A stretch of DNA of 64,000 nucleotides, taken from NCBI RefSeq assembly GCF_900221005.1, contig NZ_OBQI01000001.1:682001-746000 (forward strand), read 5' to 3'. A program made the position numbers and the translations under genes. Of the stretch, positions 8,696 through 16,745 are shown in pieces (position 1 is the first letter of the stretch; every line of letters starts with the position of its first letter). The DNA is from Blastococcus aggregatus (GTDB lineage Bacteria > Actinomycetota > Actinomycetes > Mycobacteriales > Geodermatophilaceae). Under the pieces are notes generated by a model that was not told the origin of the DNA, searched no databases, and saw only the letters and a list, made by a program, of their open reading frames with translations.

Positions 8696-9169
8696 ATGAG
8701 TGCTTCCGTGTCGATGCCGCTGGGCGGCGTCCAGGTCGGTTCCTACGACTCCTACGAGCGTGCCCAGGCGGCCGTCGACCACCTCTCGGACGAGAAGTTC
8801 CCCGTCGAGAACGTGACGATCATCGGCTCGGACCTGCGCCAGGTCGAGAAGGTCCTCGGCCGGATGACCACCGGCCGGGCCATCGCCGCCGGGGCGGCGG
8901 GCGGCGCCTGGTGGGGTCTGTTCGTCGGCCTGCTGCTCGGCATCTTCTCCGAGGACGGCGCCGGCTGGATCGGCGCGGTCCTCACCGGGCTGCTCGTCGG
9001 GCTCGCCTTCGGCGCGCTGTTCGGCTGGATGGGTTACGCCGCCACCCAGGGCAAGCGGGACTTCACCAGCACGAGCACGATCGTCGCCGGCCGCTACGAC
9101 GTCATGTGCAACCCGGCGCAGGCCGAGCAGGCCCGCGAGATCCTCGCGCGCTTCGCCCTGCGCTTCTAG
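8696..9169 (+). CDS. General stress protein 17M-like membrane protein
   Basis: A 157-residue protein. The N-terminal 50 residues (GSYDSYERAQAAVDHLSD, then FPVENVTIIGSDLR) match the GSP17M/YflT-type domain seen in general stress proteins. Two glycine-rich hydrophobic helices (about 60-85 and 92-118) follow, then a short C-terminal alpha/beta segment that resembles the first. It is probably an inner-membrane protein with soluble domains on both sides of a helical hairpin. The ATG was chosen because it begins the recognisable domain after a few residues. Its function is unknown beyond association with stress in relatives. Confidence 0.75.
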   Translation: MSASVSMPLGGVQVGSYDSYERAQAAVDHLSDEKFPVENVTIIGSDLRQVEKVLGRMTTGRAIAAGAAGGAWWGLFVGLLLGIFSEDGAGWIGAVLTGLLVGLAFGALFGWMGYAATQGKRDFTSTSTIVAGRYDVMCNPAQAEQAREILARFALRF

Positions 9170-9179
9170 CCGGCCACCC

Positions 9180-10004
9180 CTAGCGGAGCGCCGCGAAGGC
9201 GACGGCCGCCGCGGCGGCCACCCCGAGCGAGTCCACCCCGGACCGCATCGGGATGCGCGCGCGCACCCGCGCGGCCTGCTGCGCCTCCGCGGTGAGCCCC
9301 GGCCCCTCGGCGCCCAGCAGCACCGCCGTGCGGGGGTGCGCGCGCGGATCCACCTCGTCGAGGTCGACCGCGTCGGCGGCCGGGGTCAGCGCCACCGTGA
9401 GATACCCGGCGTCGTGCAGCCGGTCCAGGCCGGCCGGCCAGTCCGGCAGGACGGCGAACGGCAGCGTGAGCACGTGGCCCATCGAGACCCGCACGGAGCG
9501 CCGGTACAGCGGGTCGGCGCAGCGCGGGTCCAGCAGCAGCCCCTCGACGCCGAGCGCGATGGCCGACCGGGCGATCGAGCCGAGGTTCTCGTGGTCGTTG
9601 AGCCCCTCGAGGACGGCGAGCCGACGCGGCGCCGACGGGTCCGGACCGGCCAGCAGCTGCCCCAGGTCCGCCGGGGGCAGCCGGTCGGCCGCGGCCAGGG
9701 CCCCGCGGGTCAGCCGGAACCCGATGACCTCCGACACCACCCACTTGTCGGCGACGTAGACCGTCACGTCGTCGGCCAGCCCGAGGTCCTCCACCCGGCC
9801 CGCCACCCCGAAGACCGACCGCACCGGATAGGGCGAGAGCAGCAGCCGCTCGATCGCCGCCGTGCCCTCCACGATGACCGGCGAGACGCCCCGGGGCGCC
9901 CCGGCCGGGCGGTCCCCCGCCTTGAGGTCGCGGTAGTCGGCCACCCGCGGGTCGTCGGGATCGGTGATGACGACGGGTTCGGGCACGGTGCGATCGTGCC
10001 CCAT
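9180..10004 (-). CDS. TrmH/SpoU family RNA 2'-O-methyltransferase
   Basis: A 274-residue SpoU-family methyltransferase. It has an N-terminal substrate-binding segment and a C-terminal knotted SPOUT domain with the three family motifs: NDHENLGSIARSA (motif 1), LLGAEGPGLT (motif 2) and IPMRSGVDSLGVAAA (motif 3). It should transfer a methyl group from SAM to a ribose 2'-OH in rRNA or tRNA. It is clearly distinct from the RlmB-like protein encoded at the right end of the window. The exact RNA target is not evident. The gene is divergent from the ABC exporter at 10068, and the control region between them holds a likely TetR operator. Confidence 0.88.
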   Translation of the reverse strand: MGHDRTVPEPVVITDPDDPRVADYRDLKAGDRPAGAPRGVSPVIVEGTAAIERLLLSPYPVRSVFGVAGRVEDLGLADDVTVYVADKWVVSEVIGFRLTRGALAAADRLPPADLGQLLAGPDPSAPRRLAVLEGLNDHENLGSIARSAIALGVEGLLLDPRCADPLYRRSVRVSMGHVLTLPFAVLPDWPAGLDRLHDAGYLTVALTPAADAVDLDEVDPRAHPRTAVLLGAEGPGLTAEAQQAARVRARIPMRSGVDSLGVAAAAAVAFAALR

Positions 10005-10019
10005 TGACGGCTCCGGACT

Positions 10020-10055
10020 AACTCACCTAGCGTTGAGTTCATCAGCCGTTGAGTT
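10020..10055 (+). promoter_or_regulatory. Putative TetR operator and promoter of the ABC exporter operon
   Basis: AACTCA (10020-10025) and TGAGTT (10034-10039) form an inverted repeat with an eight-base spacer. A second CGTTGAGTTC at 10047-10056 repeats 10031-10040 exactly, with a 16-base period. A -10-like TAGCGT (10028-10033) sits inside the inverted repeat, so a bound repressor would block RNA polymerase. The operon ends with a TetR gene, which makes autoregulation the simplest reading. Confidence 0.6.
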
Positions 10056-10067
10056 CTGGGAGCTGCC

Positions 10068-10787
10068 ATGGACGCCGTCGTCGTCCGGGATCTCGTCGTC
10101 GAGCGCGGCAGGCGCGGCGTCCTGCACGGGCTGGGGTTCGCCATCCCGACCGGCCAGCTGACCGGCCTGCTGGGGCCGAGCGGGAGCGGGAAGAGCACGC
10201 TCATGCGCGCCCTCGTGGGGGTGCAGCGGGTCCGCTCCGGCGAGGTGACCGTGCTCGGGGAGCCGGCCGGCTCGCCCGGGCTGCGCCGCCGGGTCGGTTA
10301 CGTCACCCAGGCGCCCAGCGTCTACGGCGACCTGACCGTGCGGGAGAACGTGCGCTACTTCGCCGCCCTGTACGGCCGCGGCGCGCGCGAGGCCGACGCC
10401 GCGGTGGCCGACGTGGGGCTGGCCGAGGCCGCGCACCAGCTCGTCGACGACCTCTCCGGCGGGCAGCGCGGACGGGCCTCGCTGGCCTGCGCACTGGTCG
10501 GGGAGCCCGAGCTGCTGGTGCTCGACGAGCCGACCGTGGGGCTGGACCCGGTGCTGCGCGCCGAGCTGTGGGCGCGGTTCGCCGCCCTGGCTGCGGCCGG
10601 GACGACCCTCGTCGTCTCCAGCCACGTGATGGACGAGGCCCGCCGCTGCGACCGGCTGCTCCTGCTGCGGGACGGCGACCTGCTCGCCGACACCACCCCC
10701 GCCCGACTGCGCGCCGACGGCGGTTCGCCGGACCTGGAGGAGGCCTTCCTCGCGCTCGTCCGGGCCTCGGCCGGGGTGCCGGCATGA
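10068..10787 (+). CDS. ABC transporter ATP-binding protein (DrrA-type)
   Basis: A 239-residue ATPase with Walker A GPSGSGKST, Q-loop VTQAPSVYG, signature DLSGGQRGRA, Walker B LLVLDEPTVGLD and switch His in VVSSHVMDEARR. It pairs with the membrane protein that follows (ATGA overlap) and the TetR regulator after that, the usual layout of a drug- or lipid-export system. The ATG at 10068 is preceded by a weak GGGAG and by a promoter region with TGAGTT repeats. A toxic compound sensed by the TetR protein is the likely inducer. The substrate is unknown. Confidence 0.88.
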   Translation: MDAVVVRDLVVERGRRGVLHGLGFAIPTGQLTGLLGPSGSGKSTLMRALVGVQRVRSGEVTVLGEPAGSPGLRRRVGYVTQAPSVYGDLTVRENVRYFAALYGRGAREADAAVADVGLAEAAHQLVDDLSGGQRGRASLACALVGEPELLVLDEPTVGLDPVLRAELWARFAALAAAGTTLVVSSHVMDEARRCDRLLLLRDGDLLADTTPARLRADGGSPDLEEAFLALVRASAGVPA

Positions 10788-11527
10788 CCGCCGCCACCGC
10801 CGGCCGGGTGCTGCGCCAGCTGCGCCACGACCCGCGCACGATCGCGATGATGCTGGCGGTCCCGGGCCTGCTGCTGGGCCTGCTGTACCTGCTGTGGAAG
10901 GACCTCCCCACCCCGCCCGGTCAGGTCGGCGTCTTCGACCGGGTCGGGCTGACCATGCTCGGCATCTTCCCGTTCGTCGTCATGTTCCTCGTGACCAGCA
11001 TCGCGATGCTGCGCGAGCGCACCTCGGGCACGCTCGAGCGGCTGCTCACCACGCCACTGTCCCGGCCGGCCCTGCTGCTCGGGTACGGCATCGCCTTCGG
11101 CCTCGCCGCCGCCCTCCAGGCGGTGGTCACCGTGGCGGTGGCGACGACGCTCTACGACCTGACGGTTGCCGGATCGCTCGCGCTCGTCGTCCTCATCGCG
11201 GTGGTCGACGCGATCCTCGGCGTCGCCCTCGGCCTGCTCGCCAGCGCCTTCGCCCGCAGCGAGTTCCAGGCGGTGCAGTTCATGCCGGTGATCGTGCTGC
11301 CGCAGTTCTTCCTCTGCGGGCTGCTCGCGCCCCGCGAGCAGATGGCCGGGTGGCTGCAGGCGGTCAGCGACGTCCTGCCGTTGACCTACGCCGTGGACGC
11401 CCTCCAGGAGGTGGGACGCTCCTCCGAGGTCACCGGCCGGATCTGGCTCGATCTCGCCGCCGTGGCCGGCACGGCCGTGCTCGCCCTGGCCCTGGCGGCC
11501 GGCACCCTGCGGAGGAGGACCAGCTGA
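10784..11527 (+). CDS. ABC-2 type transporter permease
   Basis: A 247-residue membrane protein with about six helices, matching ABC-2 permeases of the DrrB type. The conserved LRERTSGTLERLLTTPLSR motif follows the second helix, and the loop after the fifth helix reads CGLLAPREQMAGWLQ with a PLTYAVDAL segment. The ATG overlaps the stop of the ATPase gene (ATGA), showing coupled synthesis of the two subunits. Its 3' end carries the ribosome site (GGAGGAGG at 11511-11518) for the overlapping TetR gene. Confidence 0.87.
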   Translation: MTAATAGRVLRQLRHDPRTIAMMLAVPGLLLGLLYLLWKDLPTPPGQVGVFDRVGLTMLGIFPFVVMFLVTSIAMLRERTSGTLERLLTTPLSRPALLLGYGIAFGLAAALQAVVTVAVATTLYDLTVAGSLALVVLIAVVDAILGVALGLLASAFARSEFQAVQFMPVIVLPQFFLCGLLAPREQMAGWLQAVSDVLPLTYAVDALQEVGRSSEVTGRIWLDLAAVAGTAVLALALAAGTLRRRTS

Positions 11528-12150
11528 GCAGCGAGCCCCGCGGCGGCGGCACCCGGCGGCCGGGACGGCGACCGGGCAATCCCGGCACCCGGGAGGCGGT
11601 GCTCGCCGCCGCCCGCGCCGCGTTCGCCGAGCGCGGCTTCGACGGCGCGACAATCCGCGGCATCGCGACCGCCGCCGGCGTCGACCCGGCGCTGGTGCAC
11701 CACTACTTCGGCAGCAAGGACCAGCTGTTCCTCGCCGCGATCGAGGCGCCGGCCGACCCGGCCGAGCTGCTCCCGGAGCTGCTGGCGGGAGGGCCTGACC
11801 GCCTCGGCGAGGGCGTCGTCCGCACGCTGCTCACCGTCTGGGACGGCCCGGGCCAGGCCGCCGGGCTGGCCCTGGTGCGCTCGGCGATCGGCAACGAGTG
11901 GGGCGCGCGGCTGCTGCGCGAGTTCCTGGCCACCCAGGTGCTGCGCCGGGTCATCCGCTCGCTCGACCACCCGCCGGCCGAGGCCGAGCTCCGGGCGGCG
12001 CTGGCCGCCTCGCAGCTCGTCGGCCTGGTCGTCGGGCGCTACGTGCTGAAGATCGAGCCGCTGGCCTCGGCCGCACCCGAGTGGCTGGTCGCCGCCGTCG
12101 GCCCGACCGTGCAGCGCTACCTCACCGGCGAGGTGGCGCTGCCGGGGTGA
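11524..12150 (+). CDS. TetR family transcriptional regulator, apparent CTG start
   Basis: A 208-residue regulator with an N-terminal TetR helix-turn-helix: TREAVLAAARAAFAERGFDG, then TIRGIATAAGVDPALVHHYF and GSKDQLF. The C-terminal ligand domain resembles the TetR_C group found with ABC drug exporters. No ATG, GTG or TTG is in frame close to the domain start. A CTG at 11524 overlaps the permease stop (CTGA) and lies five bases after a perfect GGAGGAGG, so CTG is the probable start. The only alternative, a GTG near 11599, would cut into the first helix. It is the likely repressor of its own operon through the TGAGTT repeats at 10020-10055. Confidence 0.83.
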   Translation: MSSEPRGGGTRRPGRRPGNPGTREAVLAAARAAFAERGFDGATIRGIATAAGVDPALVHHYFGSKDQLFLAAIEAPADPAELLPELLAGGPDRLGEGVVRTLLTVWDGPGQAAGLALVRSAIGNEWGARLLREFLATQVLRRVIRSLDHPPAEAELRAALAASQLVGLVVGRYVLKIEPLASAAPEWLVAAVGPTVQRYLTGEVALPG

Positions 12151-12157
12151 CCCGGGG

Positions 12158-12994
12158 TCAGCGCCCGCGGGAGAGGCGGGCCAGCTGCCGGGCCTGGACG
12201 ACCAGCCGGCCCTCGGAGTCCCAGATGGTGCAGTCCTCGTCGATCCAGCCGCCGGCGATCTGGGTGGCGCGGGCCTCCGCGAGGCACCAGCCCGGGGCAG
12301 GCATCGCGCGGACCAGCACCTGGAGCTGCACGGTCGGCGCCCAGCCGCGCTGGCCGATCGCGAAGCCCAGCGGCGGCAAGACGTCGGCGAAGGTGAGCAG
12401 GCCCAGGGGGTCGGCCGGGCGGCCGTCGACGAACCGGATCCAGGCACGGAGCACCGGCTCCTCCGACGGCTCGCCCACCGTCCAGCCGGCGGTCGCCGGG
12501 TCCAGCCGGCTGTCGACGTGCCGGCTCAGGCCCGGCCGCTTGCCCGGGTCGGGGTTGAGCCGCGCGGAGAGGTCCACGCACTCCTCGGGCGGCGGCATGT
12601 CGGGCATGCGCGAGGAGTCGTAGTCGGGCGTCTCGTCACCGAGGGTGGCCGTGGTCGCCTGGACGACGATCGACGGGCCGGCACCGGAGCTGGACAGCGT
12701 GACCACCGAGTGCGCGAGCGTGCGGCCGGCCGCCCCGGGGGTCACCTCGAGCGTCGCCTCCCCCGCCGGCGTCGGGCGGATGTAGCTGGCCGCCACCGCG
12801 ACGGGGTGCGGGTGCGGGCTCTCGGACACCGCGGCCCGGGCCGCCACCGACAGCAGGTAGCCGCCGTTCAGGATCCCGCCGCCGACCTGCCAGGTCTGGT
12901 CGAGATCGGCGAGGAGGACCCCGCCCTCACCGCGCCGCACGGCGGTCGCGGTGTCGAAGTCGTAGGTCGGCTGGTCGTCGTCAGTCAGCGGCAC
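12158..12994 (-). CDS. Acyl-CoA thioesterase, TesB-like double hotdog
   Basis: A 278-residue protein with two consecutive hotdog domains. The N-terminal half contains GGGILNGGYLLSVAARA, typical of the first hotdog helix in TesB-like thioesterases. The C-terminal half contains the DPLGLLTFADVLPP helix and ends with a substrate-tunnel strand. It should hydrolyse acyl-CoA thioesters in the cytoplasm, and chain-length preference is not visible. The GTG at 12994 is used because the nearby ATG is out of frame and soon stops. It is convergent with the TetR gene and divergent from the aldo/keto reductase. Confidence 0.82.
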   Translation of the reverse strand: MPLTDDDQPTYDFDTATAVRRGEGGVLLADLDQTWQVGGGILNGGYLLSVAARAAVSESPHPHPVAVAASYIRPTPAGEATLEVTPGAAGRTLAHSVVTLSSSGAGPSIVVQATTATLGDETPDYDSSRMPDMPPPEECVDLSARLNPDPGKRPGLSRHVDSRLDPATAGWTVGEPSEEPVLRAWIRFVDGRPADPLGLLTFADVLPPLGFAIGQRGWAPTVQLQVLVRAMPAPGWCLAEARATQIAGGWIDEDCTIWDSEGRLVVQARQLARLSRGR

Positions 12995-13021
12995 GCATCA
13001 CAGAGTGCCAGGGTGGGGCGC

Positions 13022-13990
13022 ATGGAGTACAAGCACCTCGGTCGTAGCGGCCTCACGGTCTCCCGCCTCTGTCTCGGCACCATGAACTTCGGCTCGCGGA
13101 CCGAGGAGTCCGCCTCGCACGAGATCATGGACCGGGCACTGGCCGAAGGCGTCAACTTCTTCGACACCGCCAACGTGTACGGCGGCGACGCCGGCAAGGG
13201 CCGCACCGAGGAGGTGGTCGGCAGCTGGTTCGCCCACGGCGCGGAGCGGCGCGAGAAGACGGTGCTGGCCACCAAGGTCTACGGCAACATGAGCGACTGG
13301 CCCAACGACACGTTCCTCTCCGCCCGCAACATCGTGCGGGCGTGCGACGCCTCGCTGCGGCGGCTGCAGACCGACTGGATCGACCTCTACCAGTTCCACC
13401 ACGTCGACCTCCGCACTCCGTGGGAGGAGATCTGGCAGGCCTGCGAGACGCTGGTCGCCCAGGGCAAGGTGCTCTACGTCGGCTCCTCGAACCACGCCGC
13501 CTGGCAGATCGCCGCGGCGAACGAGGCCGCCGCCCGCCGGCACTTCCAGGGCCTGGTCAGCGAGCAGTCGCACTACAACCTGCTGACCCGGCACGTCGAG
13601 CTCGAGGTGCTGCCGGCGGCGAAGCACTACGGCGTCGGCATCATCCCGTGGAGCCCGCTCGCCGGCGGGCTGCTGGCCGGCGTGCTGGAAAAGGCGGAGG
13701 AGGGCCGCCGGGCCGACGAGAGGACGCAGAAGCGGGTGGCGAAGCTGCGCCCCCAGCTCGAGAAGTACGAGGCGTTCTGCCGCGAGATCGGCGCCGCGCC
13801 GGCCGACGTCGGCGTCGCCTGGCTGCTGCACCAGAAGGCGGTCACCGCGCCGATCATCGGTCCGCGCACGATGGAGCAGTTCGAGGGCGCGCTCGCCGCG
13901 CTGCACCTGACCCTGGACGCCGATCAGCTGGCCCGCCTCGACGAGATCTTCCCGGGCTACAAGGCCGCGCCGATGGAGTACGCCTGGTGA
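13022..13990 (+). CDS. Aldo/keto reductase
   Basis: A 322-residue TIM-barrel oxidoreductase. The catalytic tetrad of the family can be placed on Asp in FFDTANVYGG, the Tyr of that same segment, Lys in VLATKVYGN and His in YQFHHVD. The NADPH site is signalled by IPWSPLAGGLL and IIGPRTMEQFEGAL. It begins MEYKHLGRSGLTVSRL, the usual start of this subfamily (YajO/Tas-like). The longer upstream reading frame is an antisense shadow of the thioesterase gene. The last 34 bases overlap the 3' end of the convergent thpR gene. Confidence 0.9.
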   Translation: MEYKHLGRSGLTVSRLCLGTMNFGSRTEESASHEIMDRALAEGVNFFDTANVYGGDAGKGRTEEVVGSWFAHGAERREKTVLATKVYGNMSDWPNDTFLSARNIVRACDASLRRLQTDWIDLYQFHHVDLRTPWEEIWQACETLVAQGKVLYVGSSNHAAWQIAAANEAAARRHFQGLVSEQSHYNLLTRHVELEVLPAAKHYGVGIIPWSPLAGGLLAGVLEKAEEGRRADERTQKRVAKLRPQLEKYEAFCREIGAAPADVGVAWLLHQKAVTAPIIGPRTMEQFEGALAALHLTLDADQLARLDEIFPGYKAAPMEYAW

Positions 13991-14523
13991 CGCTCGTAGC
14001 TCGGCCCGGAGCCGAGCCGGCTCTCCAGCAGTAGCACCTCGCCGACCGGCCAGGCGGGCCCGCGGTAGCCCGCCAGCCGGTCGGTCAGCGTTCCGTCCGC
14101 GGGCTGCCGGGGAGGCCACCGCCCGAGGGTGAGGTGCGGGCGGAAGGGCCGATCCTCGACGGCCAGGCCCAGCCCACGGGCCAGCTCGGCCAGCCGGTCC
14201 GCCAGCGCCGTCAGCGGGACGACGTCCCCGTCGAGCCCGGCCCAGGCGACCTGGGGGCGGCGGGCGCTGCCGAACCGTCCGGCGCCCGCCAGCCGCAGCC
14301 GCATCGGCGGGGCGGCCGCGACGGCGGGAACCGCGCCGGCGGCGAGAGCGGGCAGCACCTCGCGGGGCACGGCGCCGAGGAACAGCAGCGTGAGGTGCCA
14401 TCGCGCGGACGCCGTCCAGCGGGGGGCGCCGGGTACGTCGCGCAGCGGGTCGAGCGCCCGGCGGAGGTGCGCCCGCGCCGCCTCGGGCGGATCGACGGCG
14501 AAGAACAGGCGGGCGGTCGTCAG
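13957..14523 (-). CDS. thpR: RNA 2',3'-cyclic phosphodiesterase / 2'-5' RNA ligase
   Basis: About 188 residues with the two HxT motifs of the 2H phosphoesterase family: HLTLLFLG near residue 43 and HLTLGRWP near 130. The family acts on 2',3'-cyclic phosphate or 2'-5' linkages in RNA. The first standard start codon in frame (GTG at 14370) would remove the first HxT motif. The open frame continues back to a CTG at 14523 that overlaps the stop of the upstream gene (CTGA) and gives the expected N-terminus TTARLFFAVDPPE. A CTG start by translational coupling is therefore proposed. The gene overlaps the aldo/keto reductase tail-to-tail. Confidence 0.75.
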   Translation of the reverse strand: MTTARLFFAVDPPEAARAHLRRALDPLRDVPGAPRWTASARWHLTLLFLGAVPREVLPALAAGAVPAVAAAPPMRLRLAGAGRFGSARRPQVAWAGLDGDVVPLTALADRLAELARGLGLAVEDRPFRPHLTLGRWPPRQPADGTLTDRLAGYRGPAWPVGEVLLLESRLGSGPSYERHQAYSIGAAL

Positions 14524-14903
14524 TCCTGCACCGCCAGGCCGGCGGCCTCCAGTGCGGCGACGAGCCGCAGCCGCTCGGCGTCACGGGCTCGCCCGGGCGG
14601 CTCGGTGGCCAGCGCATGCGGGACGTCGAGCATGCCGGCCGCCTCGGTCAGGACGTCGTCGCAGGCCGCCTGCAGTGCGCGCCGGCGGGCCATGGGCGCG
14701 CCCGCGGGGACCAGGGCCAGCTGGCGCCGGAGCCGGCGGACGTCGGCGGCGACCACCTGGAGCGGCCGCCGGTCGAGGGGCGGCAGCCGGCGGGCCCGGC
14801 GCCGGGCCGCGCGCTCGGCCAGCCATCGCTCGGCGGGGCCGAACCCGACGACGACGGCGCACAGCGCGGCGAACGGGAGCAGCAGGAGGAGCGAGCCGGT
14901 CAT
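14520..14903 (-). CDS. Small membrane-anchored protein, unknown function
   Basis: A 127-residue protein I do not recognise. Residues 4-24 (LLLLLPFAALCAVVVGFGPAE) form one membrane helix. The remainder is arginine/alanine-rich and helical, with a cluster of RRARRLPPLDRRPLQ after the helix, so the C-terminal part is probably cytoplasmic and coiled-coil-like. Its stop overlaps the proposed CTG start of thpR, so the two are probably co-transcribed. A role with thpR is possible only by position. Confidence 0.6.
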   Translation of the reverse strand: MTGSLLLLLPFAALCAVVVGFGPAERWLAERAARRRARRLPPLDRRPLQVVAADVRRLRRQLALVPAGAPMARRRALQAACDDVLTEAAGMLDVPHALATEPPGRARDAERLRLVAALEAAGLAVQD

Positions 14904-14950
14904 GGCATCTCCGGACCGAGTCGGGCGGACCACCGAACGGTACCCGCGGA

Positions 14951-16312
14951 TCAGCCCACCGGCGGGGGGACGGCGCGCTCCCCCACCCGGAGCGCCACCC
15001 ACGGCCGCTCCGGCCGGCGCTCCAGCCGCACCGACCGCCCGCGGGCGAGGACGGCGCCGGCCACCCCCGCGGCCAGCACCACGACCCCACCACCGAGGAG
15101 CAGCCCCCAGCGCGGGCCGAGCTGCTCGGCGATGACGCCGATGAGCGGCGCACCGATCGGCGTCCCGCCCATGAAGCACATGAAGTACAGCGCCATGACC
15201 CGGCCGCGCATCTGCGGGTCGACGCCGAGCTGCACGAAGCTGTTGTTGGCCACGCTGAACACCAGCGCCGCCGCACCGGTGGGCACCAGCAGCACGCCGA
15301 AGGCGATCTCGCCCGGCATCAGGCCGGTGATCACGGTGAGCACCCCGAACACCAGCGCGGAGCCGATGAGGAAGCGCACCCGCGGCCGGCGGCTGCGGCG
15401 GGTCGAGAGCAGGGCGCCGCTGAGCGAGCCGACGGCGAAGACCGTGGCGAGCAGGCCGAACGCCTCGGCGCCCAGGCCGAACTCCGCGCGGGCCATGAGC
15501 GCGATGGTGATCTGGTAGTTGAACCCGAAGGTGCCGACGACGAAGGCCAGCCCCATGGCCAGCACGAGGTCGCGGTGCGCCCAGGCGTAGGCCGCACCCG
15601 CCCGCAGCTGCCCCTTGCCCCGCGCCACGCGGGCGCTGGGCAGCAGCTCGTCGGCGCGCATGGAGCCCAGCGCGAGGATGGTGAACCCGAAGCTGGCCGC
15701 GTTGATGAAGAACGCAGGCGCCGTGTTCCCCGACGCCAGACCGATGAGCAGGCCGGCCACCGACGGGCCCACGAGCCGGGCACCGTTGAAGATCGTCGAG
15801 TTGAGGCTGACCGCGTTGGTCAGCAGCTCGGGCCCCACCATCTCCGAGACGAAGGCCTGCCGGACCGGGGCGTCGATCGCCGCGGCCGCACCCAGGCCGC
15901 TGGCCAGCACGAACACGTGCCACAGCGCCACCGCGTCGGTGACCACCAGGACGGCGAGGACGAGCGCGAGCAGCCCCATGACGGCCTGGGAGATCTGCAG
16001 CAGCCGGCGCTTGGGATAGCGGTCGGCGAGCAGCCCCCCGTAGGGGCTCAGCAGCACCGTGGGGGCGAACTGCAGGGCCGTGATCAGCCCGAGGGCCACG
16101 CCGCTGTCGTCGGTGAGCTGCAGGACCAGCCAGTCCTGGCCGATCCGCTGCATCCAGGTGCCGGTCTGGCTGACCAGGTTGGCCGAGGCGTAGCGCCGGT
16201 AGTTGTGCACCCGCAGCGCCCGGAACATGCCGCCCCGGGCCTGCTCCTCGGTGCTCTGCTCCTCGGTGCTCTGCACCCCGGTGCTCTGCCCGGTGCTGCT
16301 GGGCGCGGTCAT
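14951..16312 (-). CDS. MFS transporter, enterobactin-exporter-like (MFS_3)
   Basis: A 453-residue transporter with 12 predicted helices. The segment QTGTWMQRIGQDWLVLQLT in the first helix region and the loop GLLADRYPKRRLLQISQ (motif A) are typical of the MFS_3/EntS-like group. The N-terminal 30 residues are hydrophilic and contain a short STEEQ repeat encoded by 15-base direct repeats at about 16250-16300. The ATG overlaps the stop of the MarR gene (ATGA). With its MarR partner this is most likely an inducible drug or metabolite efflux pump. Confidence 0.87.
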   Translation of the reverse strand: MTAPSSTGQSTGVQSTEEQSTEEQARGGMFRALRVHNYRRYASANLVSQTGTWMQRIGQDWLVLQLTDDSGVALGLITALQFAPTVLLSPYGGLLADRYPKRRLLQISQAVMGLLALVLAVLVVTDAVALWHVFVLASGLGAAAAIDAPVRQAFVSEMVGPELLTNAVSLNSTIFNGARLVGPSVAGLLIGLASGNTAPAFFINAASFGFTILALGSMRADELLPSARVARGKGQLRAGAAYAWAHRDLVLAMGLAFVVGTFGFNYQITIALMARAEFGLGAEAFGLLATVFAVGSLSGALLSTRRSRRPRVRFLIGSALVFGVLTVITGLMPGEIAFGVLLVPTGAAALVFSVANNSFVQLGVDPQMRGRVMALYFMCFMGGTPIGAPLIGVIAEQLGPRWGLLLGGGVVVLAAGVAGAVLARGRSVRLERRPERPWVALRVGERAVPPPVG

Positions 16313-16743
16313 GCGCCGGCCAGCTCGTCCATGATGGCCGCGGCCTCGCGCAGCACCGCCCGCTTCTCGGGGCTGAGCTCGTGCAGCCGCCCCGACAGCC
16401 ACGCGTCGCGGGCCCGCCCCTCGGCCGCCAGCAGCTCCAGGGCCGCCCCGGTCAGGCCGAGGACGACCTGCCGGCCGTCCGTGGGATGCGGGGTCCGGCT
16501 GACCAGGCCCATGGCCTCGAGCGCTCCGACGACCCGGGTCATCGACGGCGGCTGGACGCGCTCGTGCGCGGCCAGCTCCCCCGCGCTCATCGGCCCGTGC
16601 CGCTTGAGCGTGGACAGCGCGGAGAGGTGCGTGAGCGTCACCGAGGTGTCCACCCGCTGGCTCCGCAGCCGGCGCGCGAGCCGCATCACGCCCAGGCGCA
16701 GGTCGTGCGCGAGCGCGGCGGTGTCGAGCGTCGTGCGGGTCAC
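16309..16743 (-). CDS. MarR family transcriptional regulator
   Basis: A 144-residue regulator with a winged helix: LTHLSALSTLKRHGPMSAGE, AAHERVQPPSMTRVVGALEA and the wing SRTPHPTDGRQVVLGLT. The GTG at 16743 was chosen over the longer open frame because a -10 element (TACGCT) ends six bases upstream and an inverted repeat surrounds it, implying a leaderless transcript. It is co-transcribed with the MFS pump downstream and presumably represses both by binding 16746-16766. Confidence 0.88.
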   Translation of the reverse strand: MTRTTLDTAALAHDLRLGVMRLARRLRSQRVDTSVTLTHLSALSTLKRHGPMSAGELAAHERVQPPSMTRVVGALEAMGLVSRTPHPTDGRQVVLGLTGAALELLAAEGRARDAWLSGRLHELSPEKRAVLREAAAIMDELAGA

Positions 16744-16745
16744 AT

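Noticed and set aside
5635..8697. A 1020-codon minus-strand frame across both ABC exporter genes
   Set aside because: The product has no recognisable domain and is rich in Gln, Arg, Gly and His. It exists because stop codons are rare in this GC-rich frame.
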